Positions 31,317-43,249 of a DNA stretch of 64,000 nt are shown in pieces. The stretch's first letter is position 1; each line of letters opens with the position of its first letter. The stretch comes from Cheiracanthium punctorium. Its lineage: Eukaryota; Arthropoda; Arachnida; Araneae; Cheiracanthiidae. The stretch lies in NCBI GenBank assembly GCA_038373885.1, contig JAWZYV010012540.1, forward strand, positions 310,001-374,000, in the 5' to 3' direction. Under the pieces are notes generated by a model. The model saw nothing but the letters and a program-made list of their open reading frames with translations. It was not told the DNA's origin and did no database searches. A program made the position numbers and the translations under genes.

Positions 31317-32149
31317 AATATGTAATTTCATTTTGACTTCTGCTTAATATTTTGCTGAAAACCTTTGTTTAGAAAATAAAGTTTTGTAGCCTTAGTTAGT
31401 ATACAATAAATTGTAATCATCACTTAAAAAACATATATAACAGTATCCCATAGTCTTGTAGGTGTCAGTGAGTACTGGCATATTGATTATTTTTTTTCTT
31501 TTCCCCCATATGAAAGATCATTATATAAAAAAGATCCCCCTTGCAAGGACGTATTCAAGGGGAGGGTCTAGGGGTCTGTACCGGAGTCCCTGGGAAAGAA
31601 AGAAAGCTTCTTCATGAGGGGTCTGGGTGATGGATTTTGTGATGTCACAGTAAAGGATGGGATTTTCTGCATTTTGTATGGAGTAGCATGGGGAAGATCA
31701 GTTAATTAAATGCAAAAAATCGCGGTATTTTCCTTAGACATGGTCCAAACAAATTATGTTATTTGTTTCAAAATACTACGTTCATGAAAATATATTGTGT
31801 TTATTAAATTTATTTACAAATATACATATAATAAACGAGTTTGAAATGTGAAGACTTTTTAAGAATTTTTTCAGTTTTATTGAGCTATAAGTAACTGAAC
31901 AGTGCTTATACCATTATCTTATTATTTTTATTAGTAGCTAGTTTTTATTAGTAATTTTGAATAATAAAAACTCTTTAAAAATTTATGACACATTACAAAT
32001 AACTGATTATTTATAATCTTTACTGATTCTATGTTATTCTTAACAAAATTTATATATTTTTTTCTTTGTTTTTAATTAATGTATTTAATTGTACTTTTAA
32101 AAACTAATTACTGAAAATTAGTAGTTGAAATATTTATACTAATTACTAA
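31317..32149. other. No recognised gene
   Basis: AT-rich. A C/G-richer patch at 31545-31640 (CAAGGACGTATTCAAGGGG) looks like a MITE end. Next to it, 31638-31670 resembles the 44-codon ORF found twice at 33.7-34.0 kb. Confidence 0.3.
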
Positions 32150-33541
32150 TCATAATAAGTTATTTCTTGTGCTTTTTAAAATGTGCACCGAATCAAACAA
32201 AATAAAAATTGGTTCATCGGACTCTTCAAAGTGTACACTTGATTTCAGTTCGCCCCCACTTATTTCAATAAACATATTACAGTTTATTCTGTTGTTATCC
32301 ACAATTATGGATATGATCTTGAAGCCTGCATTTCTGACATTCCTGATAAATACTTTAGTCAATTCACACAGGTCTTTTGCAGTCATATTTCGAACAGGAA
32401 ATAAGGCAACAATATCTTCGAAAATAGAGATCATACAGCTTTGGGTGCTGTTCGCTTTTTGGGTGTTTAAGCTAAATCCCGACAAAGAACCATTAGCATA
32501 GTTAATTTGAGGCTGTATTATAATCTCATAGAGCAGAAGATCAACAGATAGCTCATATGGCTGTAATTTTTCCGCCTTTTTCCGTAAAAAAATACTTTTT
32601 TCTATATCTTCAATAGTACCTTCAATCTGTATATTAGATGAAAGTTTCGGTAGATTTCTTTCATGGGGGTTCCATAAAAATTCAAGATTATAAATTTCTC
32701 GATAACAAATTGGGGAGTTTATATAAGTCAGGACTGTACTTCGTGGCGTAAGGATTCCTAAAAGTAAATTAAATCTGTTGTTCTAATAGTTTCAATTTAT
32801 GAAGCTTAACTTCATCTATTTCAGCTTCTTGCGGGATAAAGGAAGAGAACTGCTCTAAAATACATTCTATTTCCAGCTTTGTTTTATTTTCATTTGTGTC
32901 TATAAAATTGAGCAAATCCTCTTTATCTGGAAATATTTCCTTATTTCTTCTTTTTATCCAATTGTCCGGTTAAAATATGGTCTTTAAATCGATTATTATT
33001 AATAAGTAATTCAAATGAAAGATCAGAATTTTTTTTTAAAGCTCGATGACAGTGAAACGGGTGTTGTGTCAATATCCAACTTGCAATATACTGCAAATTC
33101 TTGCTGAATAAAGCACTGCCATGGAGCTTTTAATATAACTTTCTCTGCCAGATCTTCAATAGAATTGATTGAATCATTTTTTTTTCTTAATTTTTTCAAT
33201 CTCCTGTTTTTCTTTTAATTGATTTTGTCTCCTTTCTTCTGGAATAACTCTTTTACTTTTTTTTTTTTTCGATAGAGTTTAATAAATATGACAAATTTGG
33301 GAAAATGCTGGGTGTTGCATTGGGCGCCAGTTCATATTTTTCTCTTTTTATAATCAAAAAAGAACCATCGGGCTTCTGAATTTTATTCTCTTTTACAATA
33401 TCGTTCTCATTAAAATGTTTGACACAAACGTATGAATTTTTGTTAGGCGTCCAATTTTTTTTAGGAATCCTACGTATCCATGCCACCCTTTGTTCATCTT
33501 GCGTGAACCTGCACACTCTTACATTTTGACTTGGAGCTGGG
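32150..33541 (-). pseudogene. THAP-domain P-element-like transposase, decayed and 3'-truncated
   Basis: The minus strand from about 33541 encodes the later part of a THAP zinc finger: a conserved Pro, AWIRRIPKKNW, the Cys-x2-His pair in YVCVKHF, and the closing PNATPSIFP. The frame then fragments, but coding-like stretches persist (around 33110 and 32850). At 32485-32150 it encodes a segment typical of P-element transposases, ending VDNNRINCNMF and FDSVHILKSTRNNLL. The GTP-binding and C-terminal catalytic parts that should follow are absent. The first THAP Cys pair lies upstream of the visible part. Multiple stops make it a pseudogene. Neither terminal repeats nor a TSD were found. Confidence 0.75.
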
Positions 33542-33669
33542 AACGCAGCAAGACGAAGGCATTTATTTAGATAGAAAAATAAATAGTTTAAATAGTAATA
33601 TATTTTTAAAATGATGCTTTTTTTATCATTTTAGGTTTGTAGTATAAATGTATTATGTACACAGATTGC

Positions 33670-33804
33670 TTACACACCTTTAAACAAAAGAACAACAATT
33701 TTGAAACTACCAGTATGTCCGAAATCCTCATAGCTTTCAATACGATGACCAGCAAAAATCCCATCCTTTAGCGTGACATCACAGACCAAATACATGACCA
33801 CCAT
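33670..33804 (-). CDS. 44-codon ORF, copy 1 (unrecognised)
   Basis: It starts MVVMYLVCDVTLKDGIF and ends VLLFKGV before TAA. The stop overlaps GTGTGTAAGC, which could equally be a splice donor, so the frame may be an exon. I do not recognise the product. It differs from copy 2 by a synonymous change. It lies just upstream (minus strand) of the P-like THAP exon. Confidence 0.35.
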   Translation of the reverse strand: MVVMYLVCDVTLKDGIFAGHRIESYEDFGHTGSFKIVVLLFKGV

Positions 33805-33909
33805 CCAGGCTCAAAATGTAAGAAAAAAGTTTAAATAGTAATATATTTTTTAAATGCTTTTTTTATCATTTTAGGTTTATAGTATAAATGCATTATGTAC
33901 ACAGATTGC

Positions 33910-34044
33910 TTACACACCTTTAAACAAAAGAACAACAATTTTGAAACTACCAGTATGTCCAAAATCCTCATAGCTTTCAATACGATGACCAGCAAAAATC
34001 CCATCCTTTAGCGTGACATCACAGACCAAATACATGACCACCAT
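33910..34044 (-). CDS. 44-codon ORF, copy 2 (unrecognised)
   Basis: The same length and predicted peptide as copy 1, including GHRIESYEDFGHTGSF. The flanks differ upstream of the ATG: copy 1 is preceded by TTTTGAGCCTGG and copy 2 by CTTTACTGA, so the duplication boundary is at the start codon. Confidence 0.35.
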   Translation of the reverse strand: MVVMYLVCDVTLKDGIFAGHRIESYEDFGHTGSFKIVVLLFKGV

Positions 34045-34570
34045 TCAGTAAAGCTTGAGATTAAAAAAATTCCTCAGTGGCCACTTTGATATAGTTAGTG
34101 GCCAAAATTTTCCGTACTTACGTAATTTTTGTTTTCGACACCCTTGCTCCCCCCTTTCGGATATATGAAAATAATATGAGATTTTTTATTTTGTACATTT
34201 AATGATTCAATGCTTTTTTAGTAATAATGCATGGCATGTTCCATATATTACATTCAGAAATAACTAGCTGTATTTAAAGAAATCTAAGTACTATGAATTT
34301 AAAATTTATTAATTCCTCCTGATTGGCTGCAGCTCCTTGTTAGAATCATCACATCACTGTCTGTGTCTATACTATATATAGGTACACACATGGAGGAGGC
34401 TATAGGAGCTTAACCCCCCCCCCTCCCCCAAACCCAAGTTAAAAATGAAAATCTCTTAAAAATAGAGAATTGTAATAAAATTAATGATTTAAAATATTTT
34501 ACTTTAAAATTTCTCTTCAGATTAATTCAAACGTATCTTTTACGAAAAATAGTTGGTTATTAAATAAATA

Positions 34571-34640
34571 CAGTGGACTCCCAAAAATCTGCCAACCTGA
34601 AATCTGTATGGCTAAGTGATATAGAATATTTTGACATTAT
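34571..34640 (+). mobile_element. Tigger-like terminal fragment
   Basis: TACAGTGGACTCCCAAAAATC followed by a CTGCCAACCTGAAATCTG phrase resembles the TIRs at 25582 and 26800. No partner end was found, and it is followed by A and T homopolymers at 34690-34726. Confidence 0.4.
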
Positions 34641-35263
34641 TAGAAAGTTGTCACTATTACCAAGTACTTGTGAAACATGAAGCCTAAGTAAAAAAAAAAA
34701 AAAAAAAAAAAAATTTTTTTTTTTTAAGTAAGAAACTGGAGGTAAGATAATATATATAGTATTGCAGACCATTTTCTCAACTTATGGTGTACACATAATA
34801 AAGTACTATTTATTTAATTTATCTCTCCTTTCATTCATGGAATTTATGGGGGGAAAGGAATTGGGATTTAATAAAAGAAAGAGGATCAAGGGCCCCAATT
34901 TTCTATTAATTTCGACAGTACGCTTCCTCCTAATTTACTAATTTTGGACTTGCAAGAAGCTAACAAACGGTTATTTTACTTAAGGTAGTAGCTCCCCAAC
35001 CTCCTATTTAAAAAAAAAAAAAAACCACTAAGCATCTTATCAAATTTTAAGGAAAATCAGATGCATTTTAAGATGGGGAAATCATAAGCATGTGCTACTC
35101 AAACAGCCCATTTTCAAGGTTTCCACGTACAAATAATCAAGTGTCTGATTATGTAAAACATTCTTTAACGAACGTTACACATACTAAGGGTTCAATTTAC
35201 AAAGGTGAATCATATAAAAGAAATAACTTAAAACAGGGAGAAATTTTTGCGGGGGGGGGGGGG

Positions 35264-35401
35264 CATGGGCGCCGGCAGAATATTTCCAAGGGGGGAGGGA
35301 AGACTACTTCAACGTATGGTTACCATGTTGGAAAGAGCAAAAAAGCAACTAAAAACACTGCATACAAAAATCCAGGGGGGAGCCTGCTGCCGGCGCCCAT
35401 G
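35264..35401. mobile_element. 138-bp MITE inserted in or flanked by poly-G
   Basis: The ends are CATGGGCGCCGGCAG and its exact inverse CTGCCGGCGCCCATG. It is flanked by a run of 13 G on the left (35251-35263) and a run of 9 G on the right. An 8-bp TSD would simply be GGGGGGGG. There is no coding potential. Confidence 0.75.
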
Positions 35402-37742
35402 GGGGGGGGGATACGTTTTCGCTTCGGCCGACCAAAAATGCCTTCTATTCGTATAATCTACAGAGAAACTCCCTGTCATTAAAACGGAACTGGAAAAAAA
35501 AAAAAAAAAAAGCTTGAAGTGTGAACAGGAGGGGGGGGGGGGGGGAGAAACACTTCTCTCTTCTCGGACAGCTGTAACGCTGATTAATGGAATTCTAAAG
35601 GCATGGAGATCTGTTTATTTAAGCTTTGAAGAGCGAGCGCTTTTACCAGTGATTACAAAATAAAACAAAATCAAGTGTTTTGTCTGTTTCTCTTCCCCCT
35701 CCCTCTCGCGCTATTGTAGAGATACCAAAACTCTTGCAAAAGGAAAAACGTAATAATATGAAAGCAGCTGAAATTAGATTTATTTAAAACTGAAAACGGT
35801 ATGTTTATGACATTAGTTTTTATTTGCGTATTCGAATGTACAAAATAACGTTTTTGTTCGTTTTAAATAAAGCATCTTGCGTGGTAGTTTTCGATCAGCT
35901 GTAGCGTAAATCAGGATGCAAAGAATGCCAACCTCTTCATCGACCTTTCAAAAGCAGAGGGTTTGTTCATTGTTTTCAAGTTAATAATAATAATTAAAAA
36001 AAAAAAAACGCACGTGCTTCCCGTCTACAGTTTTAGAAGGGTCATAGTAAAGATCACATGAAATTTTTTAAAAATATAATCGATTACTCTTAAGTTGACT
36101 GGACCCTGACTGAGTCGAACGACGGAAAATATACAAAGGGAAGTACTATAATTTAGAAAAATATTAGCTTCGTTCCTTCAGTACAATGTCTTATTAATGA
36201 GATACTTAATGCATCTTTCACATACAGTCATATATTGTATCAGTAGGCAAATATCAAATTTAGTTTTAAATAAAAGTCCTTTTCACTCTTCTCCTTTTAT
36301 TACGGCCGTCTATTGTAGAAATTGTAACAAATTATAATTAGAATAATACTTTTGTTCAGATTTTTGCGACCACGTGTAATGTCCCACGGATATGCCTCTC
36401 TGCGTACTGGAATGTCGATGTGGATATGTAATAAAATAATGAGATGGTGCGAAGGGTCAAGGTCAACCAACAGGTCAGGTCACAGAGAGGGACCCTGAGT
36501 ATTCTGTTCCGGTGCGTTCCTACCCCCCCCCCCCAAATGTTACATGTATGTTATCAGTTATGATGAGCTCATCCCCTTTCTTCCCCTCCCATAAACGTAT
36601 GCAACCCTTTCTCCCCTACTTGTCCATATAGCGCTGACATTCAGCTTTTCCTACGAGGCCGAGGGTGGGCGGGACTAAGTAAATTTTGCGCATCATCAAT
36701 TTTAGACGTTTTTTCAACTGCTTTGGTTTACTTTGCTCGGACATACAGCGCCGACTTTTGTTACGGGGACGGAAACGAGGGGGCAGGGGGGGTTGCTTGC
36801 TGAGTAAATTTTGCAGGTCGCCAATTTTGGCGACTGACAGACTGTTTTGCAGTCGCCAGGAATAATTCCACAGTCGCCACTGGCGATCTGGCGACCGCTA
36901 ATCTCAAGCTTTACCATTCAGGCTTTCTCCTCTTAGAAGTTTTTCTCCTCGCAGCGGCTCCGTCTGTACACCCTGCGAAATTTCAATGTTTGTTAGCAAA
37001 ATGATAAATTTTTTTTTGTGTGAAAAATTTTGCCTTTTCCACTGTTTGGACCCACACCAATATTTTTTCTGGATATGCTGCTGCCGTATTGGTATATACA
37101 TATTAATGAATGGATATGCATTATTTTATTGTTAAATTAAAAAGTGAAAAAATGAAAATTTAATCTGATTGTGTTTACAATTTTTATTGTAAAAATATTA
37201 TTGGATAATTTACTAAGATGTCTTACTGGAATTTTAACAAATTTAATATAAATCATTCTGTTGAATGCTCTCCTTGTATTTAATTATAAATATTTAGTTA
37301 TCCTTGTATTTAATTATAATCTGCTGTTTTTTTGTGGATGGATAACATAGGAGACATAGTGTTATAGTGTTCTTATTAGGGTTGCCAACTGTCCTGCTTC
37401 TAGGACTTGTGAACATATCCAGTGGAAGGTTTGTATGGTGAAATGATATTTAGTCATTAATGACTACAAAGTCTAGAGAATATTAATTAATCAACATGTT
37501 TTATTAATCAAACATGCTAGTTAGATGTGAGTGAAATTAACATTTGACAAACATAAACATATGGTTCAGAAAGACAAATATGCCTTTAAAAGTTAAGAGA
37601 TGATGACCATGTGTAATAGAATTTGAAACATGACATCTCCTTTTTGCTAAAGGAGGATTGACATACTACTGTAGTATAACAGTTGATGATTTGTGGTGAT
37701 AATGTGAAGCTCCTTTCACCAACATTAACACACTTTTAGGTG
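35402..37742. other. 2.3 kb without recognised gene
   Basis: Holds homopolymers (18 A near 35493, 15 G at 35531, 12 C at 36523). At 36620-36900 a GC-richer block contains two diverged copies of a phrase ending AAATTTTGC(A/G), with several GTCGCCA words, probably a remnant of a transposon end. No gene is supported. Confidence 0.3.
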
Positions 37743-38776
37743 TGAAGGGGATATTTTATGCTAATCTTTTCACCTGTAATAAACTTTCAACTTTTTAAAT
37801 GAAAAAAATTAAATGATGTGATAACTTAAGAAAAACACAACTCATATACTTTTCATTGATACAAAACAGAACTGCCAGTTGTTGCTGGGCAACAATCCAG
37901 TGTTGCCATATTACAAAAATTAAAATGTACAGAAATTAAAAATAAGATAAAGAGGAAACATAGCTAGGATTCTACACACTCCCTTTTGAGTGAAAATGAT
38001 TAGGAGATATAATCCTTTATTTTGGGTGGAAACCTGACATTCCTTCTTCTGTGCAAGGTATGGTTGGGATTGACTGGTGTTGAAATATTCTCCCGAGGTT
38101 TGTACTGGGGGTGTGTATCTGGATGAACCATGTGCCTGTGATTTTCAAGAGGCTGCTCATCATTGCCTTTTATGGTAAAACAGGGTTTCAGCCTGTCAAT
38201 TGAGATTCTTTTGATGGTTCCATTAACTTTGATGTAGAAATAGTTTGGTGCTTGACAACATATGACCCAAGATAAACTTTTTGCAAAGATGAAGTGGCCA
38301 CGTTATTGTACACGAAAACATTCGAGCAGTTGAAAAGATGTTTTGAAAGGAATATGGTTGTCTTGTCATGAGTAGTCGTTGCAGAAGGTTTCATGTTACA
38401 GACAATACTTTGTAGCCTTTACATTAACTCTGAGTGTGCGACATAGAGATTGTGATGACAAATTCTCCGGGTAAACGGGAGTTTTGTAAAGAAGCTCGAC
38501 TGAAGATTATTCTATATCTTCTTTCAGTGCAAAGCATAATCTGAAAACAAAAAAAGGTAAAGCGTCTATCCAAGATTTGCTTTGTTGTAAATCACGTCCG
38601 GGTCATCAATGAAGGGGATATTTTATGTTAATCTATTTACCTGTAGTGAACTTTTAACTCTTTAAATAAATAAAATTAAATGACACGATAACTTAAAAAA
38701 ACACATTTCATTTATTTTTCATCCATACAAAAATGAAATACCAGTTGCTGCTGGGCAAAAATCCAATGTTGCCATT
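37743..38776 (-). mobile_element. Internally deleted Ty3/gypsy element with two LTR copies
   Basis: Direct repeats at 37743-37915 and 38610-38776 start TGAAGGGGATATTTTATG and end at GTTGCCAT. The left copy may extend to about 37978, where AAAAGGGAG (minus strand) would be the polypurine tract. Just left of the right copy, the minus strand reads TGATGACCCGGACGTGATTT, which looks like a tRNA 3'-end complement and so a primer-binding site. Between them only the 3' end of pol remains. A hAT element (38803) lies just past the right repeat. Confidence 0.65.
38150..38400 (-). pseudogene. Gypsy pol C-terminal end, frameshifted
   Basis: On the minus strand one frame reads VFVYNNVATSSLQKVYLGSY. After a single shift the next frame reads YIKVNGTIKRISIDRLKPC. 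This is the chromodomain-less tail that follows the integrase of Ty3/gypsy elements (the signature ending in SIDRLKP). It is consistent with the LTR reading of the flanking repeats. Confidence 0.7.
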
Positions 38777-38802
38777 TTGGCCATTCCTCTTCATGTATTA
38801 AG

Positions 38803-41800
38803 CAGACCTGATTGTTTTCTGGGACTACCCTGGATTTCCGGGTTTTTTAATGACCAATCCGGGTCTTAAATATTTCTATCAAATGTTTTTTTCTACCTCT
38901 TTCGGCAGTCAAAATTATCTCCTAACCTTGAATAGTCAACCTAGCGCACTGTACGCTATTCATGTTTCAATTTCTATTCTCCTTGTTATCAGGAATCCGG
39001 GCGTATGGAGAGGTGGTGAAGAAACCGATCTTCACCTCCAGTCTATGAGCAGCCTGGGAGAGGGGGGGGGGGGGGGGAGATAGTTTTTCTCTCGTCTCTG
39101 GTGGGGGATGTGCTGATCACGTGAAATGCTTCGGATATTACACAGTGGGTTATTACTCATGAATGTGTGCGTAGTAGAACCAGTAGGACTGAGCATTTTG
39201 CTTTCTGTATTCACATGTGCTAGTGCTTGCTTACTATTTGGTTCTTCTGATTTTGTTTTTTCCTGAAATTTCATAAGAAAAAAAATGAAGTACCTTAGCG
39301 ATAAGCAGAATTGGAAGATGGAATGAAAAATAAATTTCAATGGGATTGGTTAAATCTAGAAGATAAATTGAACGAAAAAATTCATTATTGGTGTCGAAAA
39401 ATTAATGTTCCCGGAATGGCCTTCTGCATTGCGTGCAATACTTCCATTAAGTATTGTAATGAAGGATTAAAGTCCCTTCTTAATCATTCGGGGACGGCAG
39501 TTCGCCAGAAACGCCGAAAATGTGTGGAAGAATTCACAGCTTTTGTTTTCAGTGGACAATTTTTGTCAAAATGATGAGAGTCGAACAGTTGATTTACTGT
39601 CTAGAAAAGCTAGGAGCGAGGCTCTTCTTCTATCATTTGTAGCAGAACACTCCCTTTCGTATTCATCGGTGCCACATCTTATTGATCTTGCTAAAGCTTT
39701 AGCTATGGATATTTCAGCACTTAATTCTCTACAGCTTACTCTTACGACAGCAGCGTACAAATTAAAATGTGGGCTGGCAAAAACAATGAAAAGCGAAATA
39801 ATAAATGACTTGAAAATGTCTGCATTTTCATTGAGCATTGATGAAAGTAAAAATCAAGCGGCAGACAGTATTTTGACAGTACTAGTGCAGTATTTTTCAG
39901 AAAAAGAAAATTGTGTTGTTTTATGGCATTTAGCATCCGTTAAACTAACAGCTTGCAATTCCGAAAAAATATACAATTCAATTGTTTCGATATTTGAAGA
40001 AAACGGGTTACCGTGGAAACATTTAATGAGCATTTTGATGGATTCATGCAACACTATGTGCGATGTAAACACTGGTGTCGAAAAAGGAGTACGAAGTAAT
40101 AAAGCTACCCATTTATTGGATATCGACAGCGAGACCTGCCATATAGCGAATAATTGCGCAAAAAAATTCACTGAGCTATTTCTAAAACATTTAGAAATTC
40201 TTTGTGGCAATATGTACTTTGATCTGAAGAGCACAGATAAAAGGGAAAATTTTTTTGAAATCTGCATAGCGATTAATTTGAAACCACTGAAAGTTTTATC
40301 ATGACCGGATCATAGATGGCTGTACATTCTTAAAGTTCTTGAGAGCGTTCATTATTTGTGGGATGCTCTTCTTATTTTTTATTTCTCTTGGATTAGTGAA
40401 GAAGATGCAGAAGTATATGAAGACTTTGTCAAAAATATATATGAAAAGAGGGCTTTATCTGTAACGGAAATAAATCAAATTCAAGGGATTCAGACATCAT
40501 TAAGAAATAAATTTTTAACTGAGGAGGCAAAAAAGAAAGAATAATCCAAAGACTTTTTTTTGAACAGCAAAAGACTTTGCTACATATGAGTATTTACAGA
40601 TCCATTTTGTCACACTTTAACAGGTATGTGAAAAATTTTCAAGCTAAACAATGCCAGCTGCATGAACTTCATGTAGAAATGTTTCATTTAATGAAGCAAT
40701 TTTTAACTTTTATCATGAAGCATGAACTTGTATCCAATATAAATAGCCTTGATGATATTCTTAAAATAGATACATCTGATAGAAATTTTTTTTACCAGAT
40801 GAACATGTTTTTGGAATTGGTATATCTTCTGTTGCAAAAAGTAAAGCAAACTGCTCTACTGTTAATGAATGCACTGATGTTATAAAAACTGCTTATGGCA
40901 GATGTGCGGAGTACATGAAAAAAAACTACCCTTTAAGAACCCTTTCTTTATAAAGCTTTCTGCCTTAAATCCTACCTTAAGAGGTGAAGCAACGACATTC
41001 TCAGCTTTGTTGAAGTTAGCTTCATTTTTTTCCAACCCTTATTCCTGAAGAAGAACTTTCGGATCTAGATCTTGAAATAAGGCAATATCAAATTGAAACA
41101 AATTTATCATCTCTTGAATATAATAATGATGTAGTCAAGTTTTGGAAAAGTGTTATGGAAATTAGAGAAGGAGAAAAAGAAAAATACCCAATTCTGTCTA
41201 AAATGATTAAAGCTGTACTATCTTGCTTCCATGGCCCTGCTGTTGAGAGTGCATTCAATTTAATGGATCAAATTATGACAGAGAAAAGGACATCTCTAAA
41301 TGCAGAAAGTTTGGACTCAATCCAAACAATTAAATATTATTTGAAATCTGTTAACAAAAGTACTTTGTCAATGTTTGGCTCTAAGGACCCTGCTCATGAG
41401 CCACTCCAAGCAGAGTACAAAATGAATTTGTTGAATTCCTGGAATACTTATCAGCAGTCACTTCAGTGTGTAACATCTGAAAAGCCAGTTGATGACACAT
41501 TATCAGCCTCACCATGCTCATTAAAATCTTTAGTACATGAAAAGTCAGTTGAAGATCATTCATCAGCCAGACCATGCTCATCAAAATCTTGTGAAGTAAA
41601 TCAGAAGAAAAGAAAAGCTGTTGAAGAGAACAACAAACAGACTGCTAAAAAACAAAACAAACAAACAAAACTTTTATCTTTTTTAAAGAAATAATTATGT
41701 CAAAATAGAATTTGGTTATGTTTTAATACATTTTAGTTTTTAAATTGAAATCATTTCATACATTTTAAAATGTTAATTTCAACAATAAATTTACTGTCGC

Positions 41801-41913
41801 TTTGTTGCATATGTAAAAATATTGTTTTTTTGTGATCATTTGGCTAATTCCTTAGTTCAAAATTTGCATACTTAAATTTCAGAGTTTTTCACTTTGGCTC
41901 ACAATCAGGTCTG
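38803..41913 (+). mobile_element. 3.1-kb hAT-like element with ATTAAG flanks
   Basis: The ends are CAGACCTGATTGT and the inverse ACAATCAGGTCTG, flanked by ATTAAG on both sides (38797-38802, 41914-41919). A 6-bp duplication is shorter than the usual hAT 8 bp. The length, ends and broken transposase indicate a once-autonomous copy. A run of 16 G lies at 39062. Confidence 0.8.
39311..41694 (+). pseudogene. hAT-superfamily transposase, broken into at least five frames
   Basis: The N-terminus has a C2H-type finger (MAFCIACN ... LLNHSG). After a shift at about 39570, the next segment contains FSLSIDESKNQAAD, with the first catalytic Asp, and then SILMDSCNTMCD, with the second. THLLDIDSETCHIANNC follows, characteristic of an animal hAT-like family. 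A frame break at about 40304, just before DHRWLYILKVLE, and others at 40544 and 40885 follow. 41155-41694 is the C-terminal dimerisation part (HGPAVESAFNLMD). It ends in a lysine-rich tail after two copies of an EKxVxDxxSAxPCSxKS peptide. The family assignment rests on motif order. The gene is inactive. Confidence 0.75.
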
Positions 41914-41919
41914 ATTAAG

Positions 41920-42590
41920 TAAAATCATGACCACAAACAAAGTACGAAATCTTAACTCTTTATATAGCATGAAAAAATTACATCGCTGCTGAGGAGAAAA
42001 CAAACAACCTCTCTACGTGACAGACAGTACTCACTCTGAAGGGGTTGTAAAAGTGAAGCAAGGAGACGGGATTATTTCCCATTCCATTTACAGTGAATGC
42101 TTTGTCTGATCATGGTGTTTGATCTGCATGTAGGTAATCCTGTTGAAGGTGTGTGACAGGCCTCCATGGTACCCCCCTTCCAGTGTCTCTAGACACGAAA
42201 GCACACAGGAAATCTGACAGTTCGACCTGATTTACTCTTTTCAGCATCTGCAATCTGCCAGATGGGGACTAGATTGGAACTGGACTTCTTTTCGGAGTCT
42301 CTAATCTTTTAAATGGGGTCTGGATGGGAAATACTGTTTGACTGAAAAAGGAAGGCTGTTGAGGGAGACAGTTGATTCTTTACCCTACACTTCTAGAATG
42401 AATGACTTCCGTGAGCATGACAAACTTTAAGGTCCATCAATACACTAGCTGTAGAGGTTTCTTCACCACATCATGTTGTGTAAAGATGTGTGTGCACGAA
42501 TTGCATGCTTGATGCACGAACGGAATGCGTTTGTCATGGTTCGAAGGAGTGGTGGATCTCAGATGGACATTGTTTCAAACAATTAACAAT
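41920..42590. other. No recognised gene
   Basis: GC-richer than its surroundings from 42100 and probably retrotransposon-derived, because it leads directly into a gypsy integrase scrap on the same strand. No frame can be followed. Confidence 0.3.
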
Positions 42591-42753
42591 TTAGCTCACC
42601 CAGGTGTCAAGTCAACAGCCAAAATGGTTAACAGCCAATTTGTGTCCATCCATCAATAAAGACTGCAGAGAATGGGCACGAGAATGTATTGTTTACCAGC
42701 AATCTAAAGTTCAGTACCATGCTTCCAGTCCTCTTGGATCATTTCTGGTGACA
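42591..42753 (+). pseudogene. Gypsy integrase zinc-binding fragment
   Basis: One frame reads LAHPGVKSTAKMV. After a +1 break at the Gln codon before a TAA, the next reads NKDCREWARECIVYQQSK and ends SSPLGSF. This is the HHCC zinc-binding region of Ty3/gypsy integrase. The last zinc Cys is replaced by Tyr, and the frameshift separates the His and Cys halves. The strand is opposite to the gypsy remnant at 37743-38776, so it is a separate insertion. Confidence 0.7.
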
Positions 42754-43249
42754 GGTGAGGGTGAGGTCGGTGCTGGTGCCACCTGCCACTATTGGTGAGA
42801 AGTAGAATGCGTGTTCATTGTCCAGGTCACAAATGTAGGGAGAGCGTGCGGTGGGAGGTGGTTTAGAACCAGAGAACTCAGGGTGGTAGAATGTGGCACA
42901 ATCCAACCAAGCCAAAAGGTATCCATTTGATCGGCTTTCAATTGCTGCGTGTTGTGTGCGTGGAGGTGATCTTATGCCCCTACATATTTTTAATTTCTGT
43001 ATGTTTTAATTTTTGTAATAAGACGAAGAGGAAATTTAGAGGTCTCTAAAGGTAAATGACCATTTCTTTACAAGTCAAAACAAATACTGCTTCTTTTGTG
43101 AGTTTCCCGAAGGGACTTGCATAACAAAAAGAGGGGGGATGGGAACTATCAGACAAATGCGGACTTTACACACTTGGCGGCACTGCAATTTACTTTAAAG
43201 CATCACTGCCTCACAGACCTCTCACATGAAAGTCTGGAAGCGACTTCTA

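Larger units (their letters stand above)
33583..34044 (-). repeat. Tandem duplication (about 220 bp x 2) carrying a 44-codon ORF
   Basis: 33583-33804 and 33828-34044 are nearly identical, with a difference such as a small indel near 33840-33860. Each copy on the minus strand holds an ATG...TAA frame of 44 codons. The shared part covers the AT-rich tail as well as the ORF, so this is a DNA duplication rather than selection on protein alone. Confidence 0.85.

Noticed and set aside
35090..35482. 130- and 69-codon frames across the poly-G MITE
   Set aside because: Driven by G runs (poly-Gly) and the MITE itself. Not conserved coding sequence.
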